Assembly: GCF_012979535.1 (NCBI RefSeq) | Contig: NZ_CP053015.1 | Span: 2,232,001 to 2,296,000 of the forward strand | From: Sphingomonas lacunae | Lineage (GTDB): Bacteria > Pseudomonadota > Alphaproteobacteria > Sphingomonadales > Sphingomonadaceae | DNA length: 64,000 nucleotides | Direction: 5' to 3' | The notes under the pieces: generated by a model | What the model saw: only the letters and a program-made list of their open reading frames with translations | The model's database searches: none | What the model was told of the DNA's origin: nothing | Program-made: the position numbers and the translations under genes | Shown: piece after piece, positions 1 through 8,957 of the stretch | Layout: each line of letters begins with the position of its first letter | How positions within the stretch are numbered: the first letter of the stretch is position 1

Positions 1-1
1 C

Positions 2-466
2 ACCGTTATCGTTTCCATTTCCATGCTGGTGCTGGTTGGCATCATGCTTTGGAAAAAGGTCCCGGCGCTGATTGGGTCTATGCTCGACGGCAAGATTGCC
101 GCGATCCGGGCCCAGCTCGACGAAGCCTCGGATCTTCGCAAGGAAGCGGAAGCCTTGCGTGCTGAATATCAGGGCAAGCTGGCCGCGCTGGACGGTGAAG
201 CTGCCGCAATCCGCGAACGCGCCGAGCAGGAAGCCTCGCTCGTTGTTGCCAAGGCCAAGGAAGATGCGGCCGCGCTGGTTGCCCGCCGTCAGCGCATGGC
301 AGAAGACCGCATCGCTGCCGCCGAGCGCAGCGCTATCGCCGAAGTGCGTGACACCGCAACCCGCGCTGCAGTCGCGGCTGCCCAGCAACTGATTGTCGAC
401 GGTCACAATGCCGCTGCTGACAAGCCGCTGGTCGAAAAGGCCATCGCCGACATTGAAAAGATCTGA
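2..466 (+). CDS. atpF: ATP synthase F0 subunit b (partial, 5' end outside window)
   Basis: The frame is open from the first bases, so the gene starts before the window. What remains is the end of a hydrophobic segment (VLVGIMLW) followed by a long Ala/Glu/Arg/Lys-rich amphipathic helix. This is the pattern of the peripheral-stalk b subunit, which anchors in the membrane and reaches F1 as a coiled coil. About 154 residues are visible, close to the usual length of about 160, so only a few residues are missing. Alphaproteobacteria usually carry two b-type genes (b and b') side by side in the F0 operon. Which of the two this is cannot be told without the upstream gene. It is the last gene of its unit, because a terminator follows 33 bases after the stop. 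Confidence 0.9.
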   Translation, partial: TVIVSISMLVLVGIMLWKKVPALIGSMLDGKIAAIRAQLDEASDLRKEAEALRAEYQGKLAALDGEAAAIRERAEQEASLVVAKAKEDAAALVARRQRMAEDRIAAAERSAIAEVRDTATRAAVAAAQQLIVDGHNAAADKPLVEKAIADIEKI

Positions 467-498
467 TCGGGCCTTTCCTCCCTATCGGATGACAGCAG

Positions 499-526
499 GG
501 GCTGGGCAGATTGCCCGGCCCTTTCT
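499..526 (+). terminator. Rho-independent terminator after atpF
   Basis: Ten-pair GC stem (GGGCTGGGCA with TGCCCGGCCC, one G-T pair), loop GAT, then TTTCT. It lies between atpF and uvrC. It also overlaps a possible TTG start for uvrC at 511, which makes that start unlikely. Confidence 0.75.
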
Positions 527-528
527 AC

Positions 529-2469
529 ATGGTAGCCATGTCCTCCGAACCCGGTTCCCCCGATCGATTCAACGAAGAGCGAGCGACCTATACGGTGCGC
601 GGCAGCACCGAGCACGGTGCGCGTCCCGATTTCGAGGCAGGGGTCTCGGTCATCAAACAGGTGCTCAAAAGCCTGAAGCCGGTTCCTGGTGTATATCGCA
701 TGCTCGATGCGCGAGGCGACGTACTCTATTGTGGGAAGGCGCGGGCGCTAAGGAACCGGGTCACCGCCTACACACAGATCAACCGCCTGCCGCAGCGGCT
801 GCAGCGCATGGTGGCACAAACGCGCAGCATGGAAATCGTCACCACGAACAGCGAGGCCGAGGCGCTGTTGCTCGAGGCGCAACTGATCAAGCGGTATCGC
901 CCGGCCTACAATGTCCTGCTGCGGGACGACAAAAGCTTCCCCTACATCCTGCTCCGCGAGGATCATGCCTTTCCGCGCATCCAGAAGCATCGCGGCGCCC
1001 GCAAGGCCAAGGGGCAATATTTCGGCCCCTTCGCCAGCGCCGGTTCGGTCAACCGCACGCTCAACGCGCTGCAAAAGCTGTTCCTGCTAAGGAGCTGTAC
1101 CGATAGCTTTTTCGCGAACCGCGACCGGCCCTGCCTGCTCTATCAAATCAAGCGGTGCAGCGCGCCCTGCGTCGACCGCATCGCGCCATCCGACTATGCC
1201 GAGTTGGTCGAGGACACCAAGGCGTTCCTCGCCGGTCGTTCGACCCAGACGCAGGCGAAACTGGGCGCTGCGATGGCCGAGGCGGCGGAGCGCATGGATT
1301 ATGAGCTGGCAGCCATCTACCGCGACCGGCTCAAGGCGCTGACCTTTATCCAAGGCAGTCAGGCCATCAACGCCGAGGGGCTGGGCGATGTCGATGTCTT
1401 CGCTTTGGCCGCGAAGGGCGGGCAGGTCGGCATCGACGCCTTCTTCATCCGCGGCGGGCAGAATTGGGGCCACCGCAGCTTCTTCCCCGGTCACACCGCC
1501 GATGTGCCGGTCGAGGAGGTCCTGACCAGTTTCCTCATGCAATTTTACGAGGGGACGACCCCGCCAAAGCTGATCCTCACCGACCGCGAGCCGGCGGAGT
1601 GCGACGTGCTGGCCGAGGCCCTCTCCGAGCTGGCCGAGCGCAAGGTGGTCATCAGTGTGCCCCAGCGCGGCGACCGGATGCGCCTGATGGAACAAGCTGT
1701 GCGCAATGCGGCGGAGTCGCTCGACCGGCGACTGGCCGAGAACCGGACGCAGGGCAAATTGCTCGAAGATCTTGCCGACCTGTTCGAACTTGACGGCCCG
1801 CCGCAGCGTATCGAGGTCTATGACAACAGCCATATCCAGGGCACCAACATGGTCGGCGCGATGATAGTCGCCGGGCCGGAGGGCTTCATCAAAGGGGCCT
1901 ATCGCAAATGGAACATCAAGCGGCCCGAGACCGCGCCCGGCGATGACTTTGCCATGATGCGTGAAGTCTTTTCGCGCCGCTTTGCCCGCGCCCAGAGCGA
2001 AGACCCCGACCGGGATTCGGGCGAATGGCCCGATCTGGTGCTGATCGACGGGGGCAGGGGACAGCTCAATGCCGCCCTCGAATCGCTCGAGGAACTGGGC
2101 ATCGAGGATGTCGCGCTGGCTGGTGTCGCCAAGGGCCCCGATCGCAATGCCGGCCGCGAAACCTTTTATCTGCCCGATGGCCGTGAATTCACCCTGCCGC
2201 TCAATCACCCCGCGCTGTTCCACATCCAGCGCCTGCGCGACGAGGCGCACCGCTTCGCCATCGGCGCACACCGGCAAAAGCGCGCCAAGGCGCTGACCAG
2301 CTCACCGCTCGACGAGGTCCCCGGTATCGGTCCGGCGCGCAAAAAGGCGCTGCTGATGCACTTCGGCACCGCCCGCGCCATCCGCAATGCCAGTCTCGAG
2401 GATCTGCAACGCGCACCCGGCGTATCAGCTGCCGTCGCGCAGGCGGTCTATGATTTCTACCATGTGTGA
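529..2469 (+). CDS. uvrC: Excinuclease ABC subunit C
   Basis: UvrC makes the dual incisions around UvrB-bound DNA lesions in nucleotide excision repair. The product (about 646 aa) has the full family layout. A GIY-YIG nuclease domain near residues 45-120 shows PGVYRM and LYCGKA. A cysteine-containing middle segment and a UVR motif follow, then the RNase H-like nuclease half, and a C-terminal helix-hairpin-helix pair (VPGIGPARKKALL and RAPGVSAAVAQAV). The length fits the family apart from about 35 extra N-terminal residues. I chose the ATG at 529. The ATG at 538 is equally possible, and the TTG at 511 lies in the upstream terminator. recO follows after 15 bases, giving a small repair-gene pair. 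Confidence 0.96.
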   Translation: MVAMSSEPGSPDRFNEERATYTVRGSTEHGARPDFEAGVSVIKQVLKSLKPVPGVYRMLDARGDVLYCGKARALRNRVTAYTQINRLPQRLQRMVAQTRSMEIVTTNSEAEALLLEAQLIKRYRPAYNVLLRDDKSFPYILLREDHAFPRIQKHRGARKAKGQYFGPFASAGSVNRTLNALQKLFLLRSCTDSFFANRDRPCLLYQIKRCSAPCVDRIAPSDYAELVEDTKAFLAGRSTQTQAKLGAAMAEAAERMDYELAAIYRDRLKALTFIQGSQAINAEGLGDVDVFALAAKGGQVGIDAFFIRGGQNWGHRSFFPGHTADVPVEEVLTSFLMQFYEGTTPPKLILTDREPAECDVLAEALSELAERKVVISVPQRGDRMRLMEQAVRNAAESLDRRLAENRTQGKLLEDLADLFELDGPPQRIEVYDNSHIQGTNMVGAMIVAGPEGFIKGAYRKWNIKRPETAPGDDFAMMREVFSRRFARAQSEDPDRDSGEWPDLVLIDGGRGQLNAALESLEELGIEDVALAGVAKGPDRNAGRETFYLPDGREFTLPLNHPALFHIQRLRDEAHRFAIGAHRQKRAKALTSSPLDEVPGIGPARKKALLMHFGTARAIRNASLEDLQRAPGVSAAVAQAVYDFYHV

Positions 2470-2484
2470 CCACAGGCTGATCCC

Positions 2485-3078
2485 ATGCAGCTGACCACCA
2501 CTGCCATCGTCTGCGCGGTTCGCCAGCATGGAGAGCATGGTGTGATTGCCCGGCTGATGACCGCTGAGGCCGGGCTGCTGGCCGGCTATGTGCGCGGCGG
2601 GCGGTCAACGCGGATGCGACCTATCCTCATCCCCGGCAATGTCGTCGCGGCGGAATTTCGCGCCCGCAGCGAGGATCAGCTGGCGTCGCTGACGGTCGAG
2701 CTGGCGCACAGCCGCGCGGGGCTGCTGGGCGAACCGCTGGCTGCGGCTGCGGTCGACTGGGTGACGGCGCTGACCGCGACGGCGTTGCCCGAAGGGCAGC
2801 CTTATCCCGCCACACATAGTGCGCTCGACGGGTTGCTTTCGGCGATTGAGCTGGGAGGGGTGGCCCGCGCCTGGGCTGTCGCCATCGTCCGCTATGAAAC
2901 ACTGTTGCTGGCCCAGCTTGGCTATGGCGATGAACTGGAGCCCACCAGCGACCTGTTCCGCGCCTTGCGGCGCAATCGTGACGCCCTGACCGATCATGTC
3001 GTGCAGGGGCCTCGCGCGGCTGGGCTGTTGGCTGTGCGCGAACGTCTGATCGAAAGATTGCATCGCGCCATTGCCTGA
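2485..3078 (+). CDS. recO: DNA repair protein RecO
   Basis: RecO works with RecF and RecR to load RecA on single-stranded DNA coated with SSB. The protein opens with the OB-fold pattern of the family ([23 protein letters not shown], cut here by description: strands with a conserved HGE and LLxGYVRGG). A helical C-terminal half follows, with [13 protein letters not shown]. At 197 aa it is shorter than enterobacterial RecO (about 240 aa), and I see no CxxC zinc pair. It sits 15 bases after uvrC and 27 before leuB, so it may be co-transcribed with both. No strong ribosome binding site is visible before the ATG. Confidence 0.9.
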   Translation: MQLTTTAIVCAVRQHGEHGVIARLMTAEAGLLAGYVRGGRSTRMRPILIPGNVVAAEFRARSEDQLASLTVELAHSRAGLLGEPLAAAAVDWVTALTATALPEGQPYPATHSALDGLLSAIELGGVARAWAVAIVRYETLLLAQLGYGDELEPTSDLFRALRRNRDALTDHVVQGPRAAGLLAVRERLIERLHRAIA

Positions 3079-3105
3079 AACGCGGCTTTGCCCTAGGCGC
3101 GCGGC

Positions 3106-4158
3106 ATGAAAATCGCTGTCTTTGCCGGGGACGGAATCGGTCCCGAAGTCACCGCTGAGGCGGTACGTGTTCTCCATGCGCTGGACCTGCCGGGCCTTGA
3201 ACTGATCGACGGGTTGGTCGGTGCAGCTGCCTGGCGCGCTACCGGTCATCCGCTGCCATCCGAGACCATCGCCATTGCCAAGGCATCAGACGCCATTTTG
3301 TTTGGCGCGGTGGGCGATTTTGACTGCGACCATCTCGAACGGCACCTGCGACCCGAACAGGCGATTCTGGGCTTGCGCCGCGAACTCGGCCTGTTCGCCA
3401 ACTTGCGCCCGGCCAAAACCATCCCGGCGCTGGTCGGCCATTCGGCACTGCGTCCCGAGATCGCCTCGTCCATTGACCTGCTGATTGTCCGCGAGCTCAA
3501 CGGAGACGTCTATTTCGGCGAGAAGGGCATGCGCACCACTCCTGCCGGCCTGCGTCAGGGCTATGACGTGATGGCCTATGACGAGAGCGAGGTCCGCCGC
3601 ATCGCCCATGTCGCCTTCCGCGCAGCTCGCGCGCGGGGCGGCCGCCTCTGTTCCGTTGACAAGGCCAATGTGCTGGAGACCTCCCAGCTGTGGCGTGATG
3701 TGATGATCGAGGTGTCGGCCGACTATCCCGACATCGCCCTTGAGCATATGTATGTCGACAATGCCGCGATGCAGCTGGTCAAGGACCCCGGCAAGTTTGA
3801 TGTGGTCGTCACGGGCAACCTGTTTGGCGACATCCTCTCGGATCAGGCGAGCATGTGCGTCGGCTCCATCGGCCTGCTCGCTTCGGCCTCGCTCGATGCC
3901 AATGACAAGGGTCTCTATGAGCCGATCCACGGCAGCGCCCCTGACATTGCCGGCAAGGGGATAGCCAATCCGCTGGCGACCATCCTCTCCGCCGCGATGA
4001 TGCTGCGCTACTCGCTCGGACAGGCGGCGGCGGCGGACAGGATCGAGGCTGCAGTCGATGCCGCGCTCGCTTCGGGCCTTCGCAGTGGTGACCTCGGCGG
4101 CAGCGCCACGACCCGCCAGATGGGCGATGCGGTTCTGGAGGCGCTGGCGGCGCAATGA
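3106..4158 (+). CDS. leuB: 3-isopropylmalate dehydrogenase
   Basis: LeuB oxidises and decarboxylates (2R,3S)-3-isopropylmalate with NAD+ in leucine synthesis. The 350-aa length is standard. Visible family features are the N-terminal GDGIGPEV turn, the substrate-loop region around [28 protein letters not shown], the Mg-binding [12 protein letters not shown] segment and [18 protein letters not shown] near the C-terminus. The last motif is the cofactor-binding signature of the isocitrate/isopropylmalate dehydrogenases. It starts 27 bases after recO. Next come a PLP-dependent dehydratase and metZ, so this is an amino-acid block and not a classical leuCDB operon. leuC and leuD are not in the window. 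Confidence 0.96.
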   Translation: MKIAVFAGDGIGPEVTAEAVRVLHALDLPGLELIDGLVGAAAWRATGHPLPSETIAIAKASDAILFGAVGDFDCDHLERHLRPEQAILGLRRELGLFANLRPAKTIPALVGHSALRPEIASSIDLLIVRELNGDVYFGEKGMRTTPAGLRQGYDVMAYDESEVRRIAHVAFRAARARGGRLCSVDKANVLETSQLWRDVMIEVSADYPDIALEHMYVDNAAMQLVKDPGKFDVVVTGNLFGDILSDQASMCVGSIGLLASASLDANDKGLYEPIHGSAPDIAGKGIANPLATILSAAMMLRYSLGQAAAADRIEAAVDAALASGLRSGDLGGSATTRQMGDAVLEALAAQ

Positions 4159-4182
4159 GACGCCAACAGTGAGCATCGGGCG

Positions 4183-5190
4183 ATGAGCGATTTCTCCCTC
4201 GCTTCGCTGCGCCAGGCTCAGGCTCTGGTGCGTGAGCAGGTGCCGCCGACAGCCCAACATAACTGGCCGCTGCTGGCCGAGGCGCTGGATTGCGAGGTGT
4301 GGGTCAAGCATGAGAACCACGCTCCAACTGGCGCGTTCAAGGTGCGCGGGGCGATCACCTATATCGACTGGCTGAAGCGCGAGCATCCCGGGGTCACTGG
4401 CATCATCACCGCCACGCGCGGCAATCATGGGCAGGCACAGGTGCGTGCCGCCCGCGCCGCCGGTTTGACCGCGACCATCGTCGTGCCGCTGGGCAACGCC
4501 AAAGAAAAGAATGCGGCGATGCGTGCACTCGGCGCCGAACTGATCGAGCATGGCAATAGCTTTGACGAGGCCAAGGCGGAGGCGGCGTCAAGGGCGGCGC
4601 AATATGGCCTGGTCATGGTGCCCAGCTATCATGATGAGCTGGTCCGCGGCGTCGCCAGCTATGGGCTCGAACTGTTCGAGGCGGTGCCCGATCTCGACAC
4701 TGTCTATGTGCCGGTCGGCTGTGGCTCGGGTCTGTGTGGCACTATCGCGGCGCGCGATGCACTGGGCCTGTCCACCAAGGTGGTGGGTGTCGTCTCTTCA
4801 CATGTTGATGCGGCTAAGCAGAGTTTCGAGGCAGGCCATCTGATTGCCAATGATACCGCCTATACCTTTGCCGACGGCGTTGCCGTATGCACGCCGGTGC
4901 AGGCTGCTTTGGACTATTTTGGCCCGCGCGCTGACCGCTTTGTCGCCGTCAGCGACAATCAGGTGGCGGATGCCATCCGGCTGCTGTGGCAGGCCACGCA
5001 TAATCTCGCCGAGGGGGCCGGCGCCATCGCCATGGGTGCGCTGATGCAGGAGCGCGAGGCAATGCGCGGCAAAAAGGTCGCGGTCATCCTTTCGGGTGGC
5101 AATCTCGATATGAAGCAGGCGGCGGAAGTGCTAGGCGGTCGGACGCCGGCGGTGGCCGCCTGGCAGATCGTGCATGGATGGGAAATATGA
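4183..5190 (+). CDS. Threonine/serine dehydratase, PLP-dependent
   Basis: This is a fold-type II PLP enzyme of the threonine dehydratase group. The PLP lysine lies in HAPTGAFKVRGA (near residue 51) and the phosphate-binding loop is VGCGSGLCGT. The C-terminal catalytic end has ILSGGNLDM. At 335 aa it has only the catalytic domain and lacks the C-terminal ACT-like domains of biosynthetic IlvA. It therefore resembles the catabolic or unregulated type. The expected reaction is deamination of L-threonine to 2-oxobutyrate, or of serine to pyruvate. A role as a racemase or as a dehydratase for a related hydroxy-amino acid cannot be excluded. It overlaps metZ by 4 bases, which points to co-translation. 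Confidence 0.85.
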   Translation: MSDFSLASLRQAQALVREQVPPTAQHNWPLLAEALDCEVWVKHENHAPTGAFKVRGAITYIDWLKREHPGVTGIITATRGNHGQAQVRAARAAGLTATIVVPLGNAKEKNAAMRALGAELIEHGNSFDEAKAEAASRAAQYGLVMVPSYHDELVRGVASYGLELFEAVPDLDTVYVPVGCGSGLCGTIAARDALGLSTKVVGVVSSHVDAAKQSFEAGHLIANDTAYTFADGVAVCTPVQAALDYFGPRADRFVAVSDNQVADAIRLLWQATHNLAEGAGAIAMGALMQEREAMRGKKVAVILSGGNLDMKQAAEVLGGRTPAVAAWQIVHGWEI

Positions 5191-6395
5191 AGCGCAACGC
5201 AGGCCTTGATCGCAATATCACCAAGGGCTGGCGCCCCGCGACACAGGCAGTGCGCGGCGGTACCTGGCGCAGCGAGCATGGCGAGACGTCAGAAGCGCTG
5301 TTCCTGACGTCCGGCTACACCTATGACGATGCCGCGACCGTCGCCGCCCGCTTCTCGGGCGAACAGACCGGCATGACCTATTCGCGGCTGCAAAACCCGA
5401 CGGTCGAGATGCTCGAGGAACGCATCGCCCTGCTCGAAGGAGCGGAGGCGTGCCGTGCACAGGCCACCGGCATGGCAGCGATGACCACGGCCTTGCTGTG
5501 CCAGCTCAACAGCGGCGACCATGTCGTCGCGGCCAAGGCGGCGTTCGGCTCTTGCCGCTGGCTGACTGACAATCTGCTGCCGCGCTGGGGCATCACCACC
5601 ACCACCATCGACGCCACCGACAATGCGGCCTGGGAAGCGGCCATCCAGCCGAATACCAAGGTTTTCTTCTTTGAAACACCGGCCAACCCGACCATGGGTA
5701 TTGTCGATCTCGCCTATGTCTGCGGCCTCGCCAAGGCGCATGGCATCACGACCGTCGTCGATAATGCCTTTGCCACCAGCGCACTGCAGCGGCCGATGGA
5801 TTATGGCGCGGACGTTGTTGCCTATTCAGCGACCAAGATGATGGACGGGCAGGGCAGGGTGCTTGCCGGTGCTGTTTGTGCCTCCGCCAAGTTCATGGAA
5901 GAAAAGCTGTTGCCGTTCCAGCGCAACACCGGACCCAATTGCGCGCCGTTCAATGCCTGGGTGGTGCTCAAGGGTCTGGAAACGCTCGACCTGCGCATCC
6001 ACCGCCAGTCCGAAAATGCCCTCAAGGTCGGCCGTTTCATGGAAGGACGGGTGCCACGCATCCTCCACCCCGGCCTGCCGAGCCACCCGCAGCATGATCT
6101 CGCGATGGCCCAGATGAAGGCATGCGGGCCGATTTTCTCCTTCGATGTCGATGGCGGTCGCGCCCAGGCCCATGCCATTCTCGACGCGCTGCAACTGATC
6201 GACATTTCGAACAATATCGGCGATTCCCGCTCGCTGATGACCCATCCGGCATCGACCACGCACCATGGCGTCGGGCCAGACGTTCGGGCTGACATGGGTG
6301 TTGGTGAGGGGATGATCCGTATCAATGTGGGGCTCGAAGACCCCGATGATCTGATCGAGGATCTCGACCGGGCATTGACCGCGGCGGGACTATAG
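5187..6395 (+). CDS. metZ: O-succinylhomoserine sulfhydrylase
   Basis: This PLP enzyme of the Cys/Met metabolism family makes homocysteine directly from O-succinylhomoserine and sulfide. Family features seen are TSGYTYDDA and RLQNPTVEMLEERIALLEGAE near the N-terminus, then ETPANPTMGIVDL and VVDNAFATSALQRP. The Schiff-base lysine lies in YSATKMMDGQGR, and the end has SLMTHPASTTH. The length of 402 aa is typical. I chose the ATG at 5187, which overlaps the preceding stop as ATGA and has GGATGGGAA just before it. An ATG at 5178 is possible. Discrimination from cystathionine gamma-synthase and O-acetylhomoserine sulfhydrylase rests on overall similarity to alphaproteobacterial MetZ. Confidence 0.9.
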   Translation: MKRNAGLDRNITKGWRPATQAVRGGTWRSEHGETSEALFLTSGYTYDDAATVAARFSGEQTGMTYSRLQNPTVEMLEERIALLEGAEACRAQATGMAAMTTALLCQLNSGDHVVAAKAAFGSCRWLTDNLLPRWGITTTTIDATDNAAWEAAIQPNTKVFFFETPANPTMGIVDLAYVCGLAKAHGITTVVDNAFATSALQRPMDYGADVVAYSATKMMDGQGRVLAGAVCASAKFMEEKLLPFQRNTGPNCAPFNAWVVLKGLETLDLRIHRQSENALKVGRFMEGRVPRILHPGLPSHPQHDLAMAQMKACGPIFSFDVDGGRAQAHAILDALQLIDISNNIGDSRSLMTHPASTTHHGVGPDVRADMGVGEGMIRINVGLEDPDDLIEDLDRALTAAGL

Positions 6396-6408
6396 GCAAG
6401 TCTTGGCC

Positions 6409-6810
6409 ATGATGAGTGCGCTCTTCCCCTATGCCTTGACCACGGGGTCGGTGACCGTGCGCGTTTCGGTCAGTTTTCAGGGTGAAACGTCTGATCCTTC
6501 GGCCAACCGCTGGTTCTGGATTTATCACATCCGCATCGAAAATGATGGTGATCGGGACATACAGCTGATTTCGCGGCGATGGGAAATTACCGATGGCCGC
6601 GGCGCCATCAATGTCGTGGAAGGGTTGGGGGTTGTCGGGGAACAGCCAGTGATCGCACCTGGCGCCGCCTTTGACTATGTCTCTGGCTGTCCTCTCGGCA
6701 CACCGTCAGGCCGGATGGTTGGCAGCTATGGCATGGTGGATGATAGTGGTCGGCAATTCCGCATTGGCATCCCGGACATCCCCCTGCTTGGTCCGGCGGT
6801 CAGCCGATGA
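6409..6810 (+). CDS. apaG: ApaG family protein
   Basis: The product (about 133 aa) is a single fibronectin-III-like beta domain, the whole of a bacterial ApaG. The conserved core is seen as FWIYHIRIEN, the segment LISRRWEITD, the glycine-rich VVGEQPVIAPG and GSYGMVDDSG. ApaG has been linked to Co2+/Mg2+ efflux phenotypes and diadenosine tetraphosphate metabolism, but its biochemical role is not settled. The start could be the ATG at 6409 or 6412. It lies just after metZ and overlaps the LysR gene by 4 bases, so all three may share a transcript. Confidence 0.9.
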   Translation: MMSALFPYALTTGSVTVRVSVSFQGETSDPSANRWFWIYHIRIENDGDRDIQLISRRWEITDGRGAINVVEGLGVVGEQPVIAPGAAFDYVSGCPLGTPSGRMVGSYGMVDDSGRQFRIGIPDIPLLGPAVSR

Positions 6811-7607
6811 AGCGGACACATCTACCGCTCAATGCCTTGCGCGTGTTTGACGCTGCTGCCCGGCATCTCAGCTTTACCCGTGCCGCGGATGAATTGGCGG
6901 TGACACCAGCAGCGGTCGGTCAGCAAATCCGTGCTCTTGAGGATGTTCTGGGGGTTGTATTGTTCCGCCGCACCCCGAAGGGCCTGGAACTCACAGTCGA
7001 GGCACAGGCCGGGCTGGAGGATCTGCGTGCCGGTTTTCTCCGTTTCGAACAATCGGTTCAGGCAATGCGCGCAGGCCAGTCGTCCAAGTCGCTGACCATC
7101 GCAGCACCGCGAGACATGACCGCCCGCTGGCTCGCGCCCCGTTTGGCTGCGGTCGCCGCTGCGGACCCTGAGTTGCGCTTTACGCTGATTGCCGCCGACA
7201 CACCGCTTGACTTTACTGAGGCCAATCTTGATCTCGCGCTGCGCTGGGCAACAGGGCCGGACGACCTGGAGGGCGTACCCATTTGTGAGCCCGCCTTGGT
7301 CAGCATTGCGCCGCCAGAGGGCGATGGCCTGTTCCACATTGCATGGGGCAGCGACCACGCTGGTGAACAGGACGAACGACCAGTGATGCGGGTTGCCGAT
7401 GCGGGTCTGGCTATCTCGGCGGTGCGGCAGGGCCTGGGGCATGCCGATGTGCCGCTGCTGCTTGCTGAATCCGAAATTGCCGAGGGCAAGGTTCGCGCGC
7501 TAGGCGACGCACGACCTCATGACCATGGCTATTGGTTGGTCGCGCCAACGCCGCAGTGGCGCCAGAAAAAGGTGCAGGCTCTGGTCGCCGCGCTGACGTC
7601 GTGCTGA
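6807..7607 (+). CDS. LysR-family transcriptional regulator, GcvA/AmpR-like
   Basis: The 266-aa protein has an N-terminal winged helix-turn-helix (residues about 5-65: LNALRVFDAAARHLSF, the VTPAAVGQQIRALED recognition helix, FRRTPKGLELT). A periplasmic-binding-like effector domain follows. The phrase LPLNALRVFDAAARHLSFTRAA is typical of the GcvA/AmpR subgroup, which controls glycine cleavage genes or beta-lactamase genes. It overlaps apaG by 4 bases. The next gene, a beta-lactamase-fold protein, runs towards it with touching stop codons, so this is not the usual divergent regulator-target layout. The target and effector are unknown. Confidence 0.88.
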   Translation: MKRTHLPLNALRVFDAAARHLSFTRAADELAVTPAAVGQQIRALEDVLGVVLFRRTPKGLELTVEAQAGLEDLRAGFLRFEQSVQAMRAGQSSKSLTIAAPRDMTARWLAPRLAAVAAADPELRFTLIAADTPLDFTEANLDLALRWATGPDDLEGVPICEPALVSIAPPEGDGLFHIAWGSDHAGEQDERPVMRVADAGLAISAVRQGLGHADVPLLLAESEIAEGKVRALGDARPHDHGYWLVAPTPQWRQKKVQALVAALTSC

Positions 7608-8957
7608 TCAGTCACGTTGATCGCCCAACAAGGCGCTGGCGCGGCTGGCCAGCATGACCATGGCCGCCTCATCCACCGGTGCCTGATCATTGTTCCACGC
7701 CATGCTGGCCACATAAGCGCGGCCCTGTGCATCACGCATCAGCATGTTCATCGCCATGACCCCCGGTTCTGACCCACCCTTATAGCCCAAATAGGCCCAG
7801 CGCGCCGCAGCGTCACCGGGAATGCCGGGGTTAATGGCCAGGATGGCACGGGCCTCTTCGCTGCCACGGGTGGCAAACCAGCCTAGCAGTCCGGCCAGGC
7901 TGTCAGGGGAGGCGAACCATTCGATACTGTCAATGTCGGCAGGCCCGTCGTTGAACACGGTAAAATCCACATTTTCCGGAACGAAGCTCGCCTGTTCCTC
8001 TTGCAGTAGTTGACGTCTCTCATGTTCATCGCCGGTCAGCCAGCGTGTCCGCACCTCTGCCAAAGCCGGGTTCTTGAGAGCGGTCGCTTCAATGGTGGAA
8101 AGCATCGGAAAGGCGTTGGGGCCTGACAGGCCGCCGTGGCTGCGGGCAAAGGCTTCGATCCGGTCTCGGCCTATGTGATGCAACAATATGTCGGTCGCGC
8201 TATTGTCGCTCTCACTGATCATCAGAGCAGCCAATGTGTGGAGGGTCAGTGGGGAGCCCATCGGCCACCGGACAATCTCGCTTGTGGATACCGATCGCCG
8301 GTCGATCCTGATCACATCATCCCAGCGCATTCGGCGGCGTCTGATCTGTTCGTCCAGTGCGCCAAGGATTGCCAGTTTGAACGAAGAACCGACCGCCATG
8401 TCGAGGTGGTTCCGTTCCCCGCTGATAAGCGCGGCGCGTCCATCCTCTTCGATGCGATATAACCCCCAGGCGACGACTCCGGGCAGTCGGGCAAGATCGC
8501 TTGCCAGTCGGGGCAGACTGTCATTGGCGGTCGTGATGTTGGTGATCCGCAAGCCCGCAATGCGGGCGGCGCTATCGACAAACAGCTGGAAATGGACATT
8601 GGCACGGTCGTAACCGACGACCAGTTCATAGCGGTCTCCAGCTGGCGCCGGGATCAGGCTGACAATCCTGCCGGGCATGCCATGCTGGTTGCGCATTTGT
8701 GCAAACAGGGCCGCAACCTGTTCGGACGGAACGCTGTTGAGGAAATTGGCCGAGAATGTCTCGGCAAAGGCACTGCCGCCCTGCAAAAGGGGCAACAGGG
8801 TGGCAGCAGCCCGTTCAGCGGCAGCTGTGGTCGGCTCTGCCTGTGTTGGCGCAGGATCGGTTGAGGCTGCAACCGGAGGCGTTGTCTGCAGGAACAGACT
8901 GGCGAGCAGCGCCGCGCCCCCGCGAAGCCAACGCCGGTCAGGCATCGATGACTTCAT
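7608..8957 (-). CDS. Class A beta-lactamase-fold serine hydrolase, exported
   Basis: A signal peptide is seen (RRWLRGG, a hydrophobic run AALLASLFL, then PPVAAS). A Thr/Ala-rich linker and a small N-terminal domain of about 110 residues follow (residues about 50-155), then a class A beta-lactamase-like domain. Catalytic motifs are SxxK as SSFK (Ser about 191) and SDN as SESDN (about 250). The third motif is KGG in YKGGSEPG where KTG or KSG is usual. No clear omega-loop ExxLN glutamate was found, so lactam hydrolysis is doubtful. A peptidase or esterase role is possible. The coding end of parE overlaps the start: ATG candidates are 8957 and 8945, with a longer one at 8975. It abuts the LysR gene stop to stop. 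Confidence 0.8.
   Translation of the reverse strand: MKSSMPDRRWLRGGAALLASLFLQTTPPVAASTDPAPTQAEPTTAAAERAAATLLPLLQGGSAFAETFSANFLNSVPSEQVAALFAQMRNQHGMPGRIVSLIPAPAGDRYELVVGYDRANVHFQLFVDSAARIAGLRITNITTANDSLPRLASDLARLPGVVAWGLYRIEEDGRAALISGERNHLDMAVGSSFKLAILGALDEQIRRRRMRWDDVIRIDRRSVSTSEIVRWPMGSPLTLHTLAALMISESDNSATDILLHHIGRDRIEAFARSHGGLSGPNAFPMLSTIEATALKNPALAEVRTRWLTGDEHERRQLLQEEQASFVPENVDFTVFNDGPADIDSIEWFASPDSLAGLLGWFATRGSEEARAILAINPGIPGDAAARWAYLGYKGGSEPGVMAMNMLMRDAQGRAYVASMAWNNDQAPVDEAAMVMLASRASALLGDQRD

Noticed and set aside
511..528. TTG start for uvrC at 511
   Set aside because: It lies in the loop and 3' arm of the atpF terminator, so the ATG at 529 or 538 is preferred.
1087..2277. A 396-codon minus-strand frame opposite uvrC
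   Set aside because: Antisense shadow; uvrC has clear motifs throughout.
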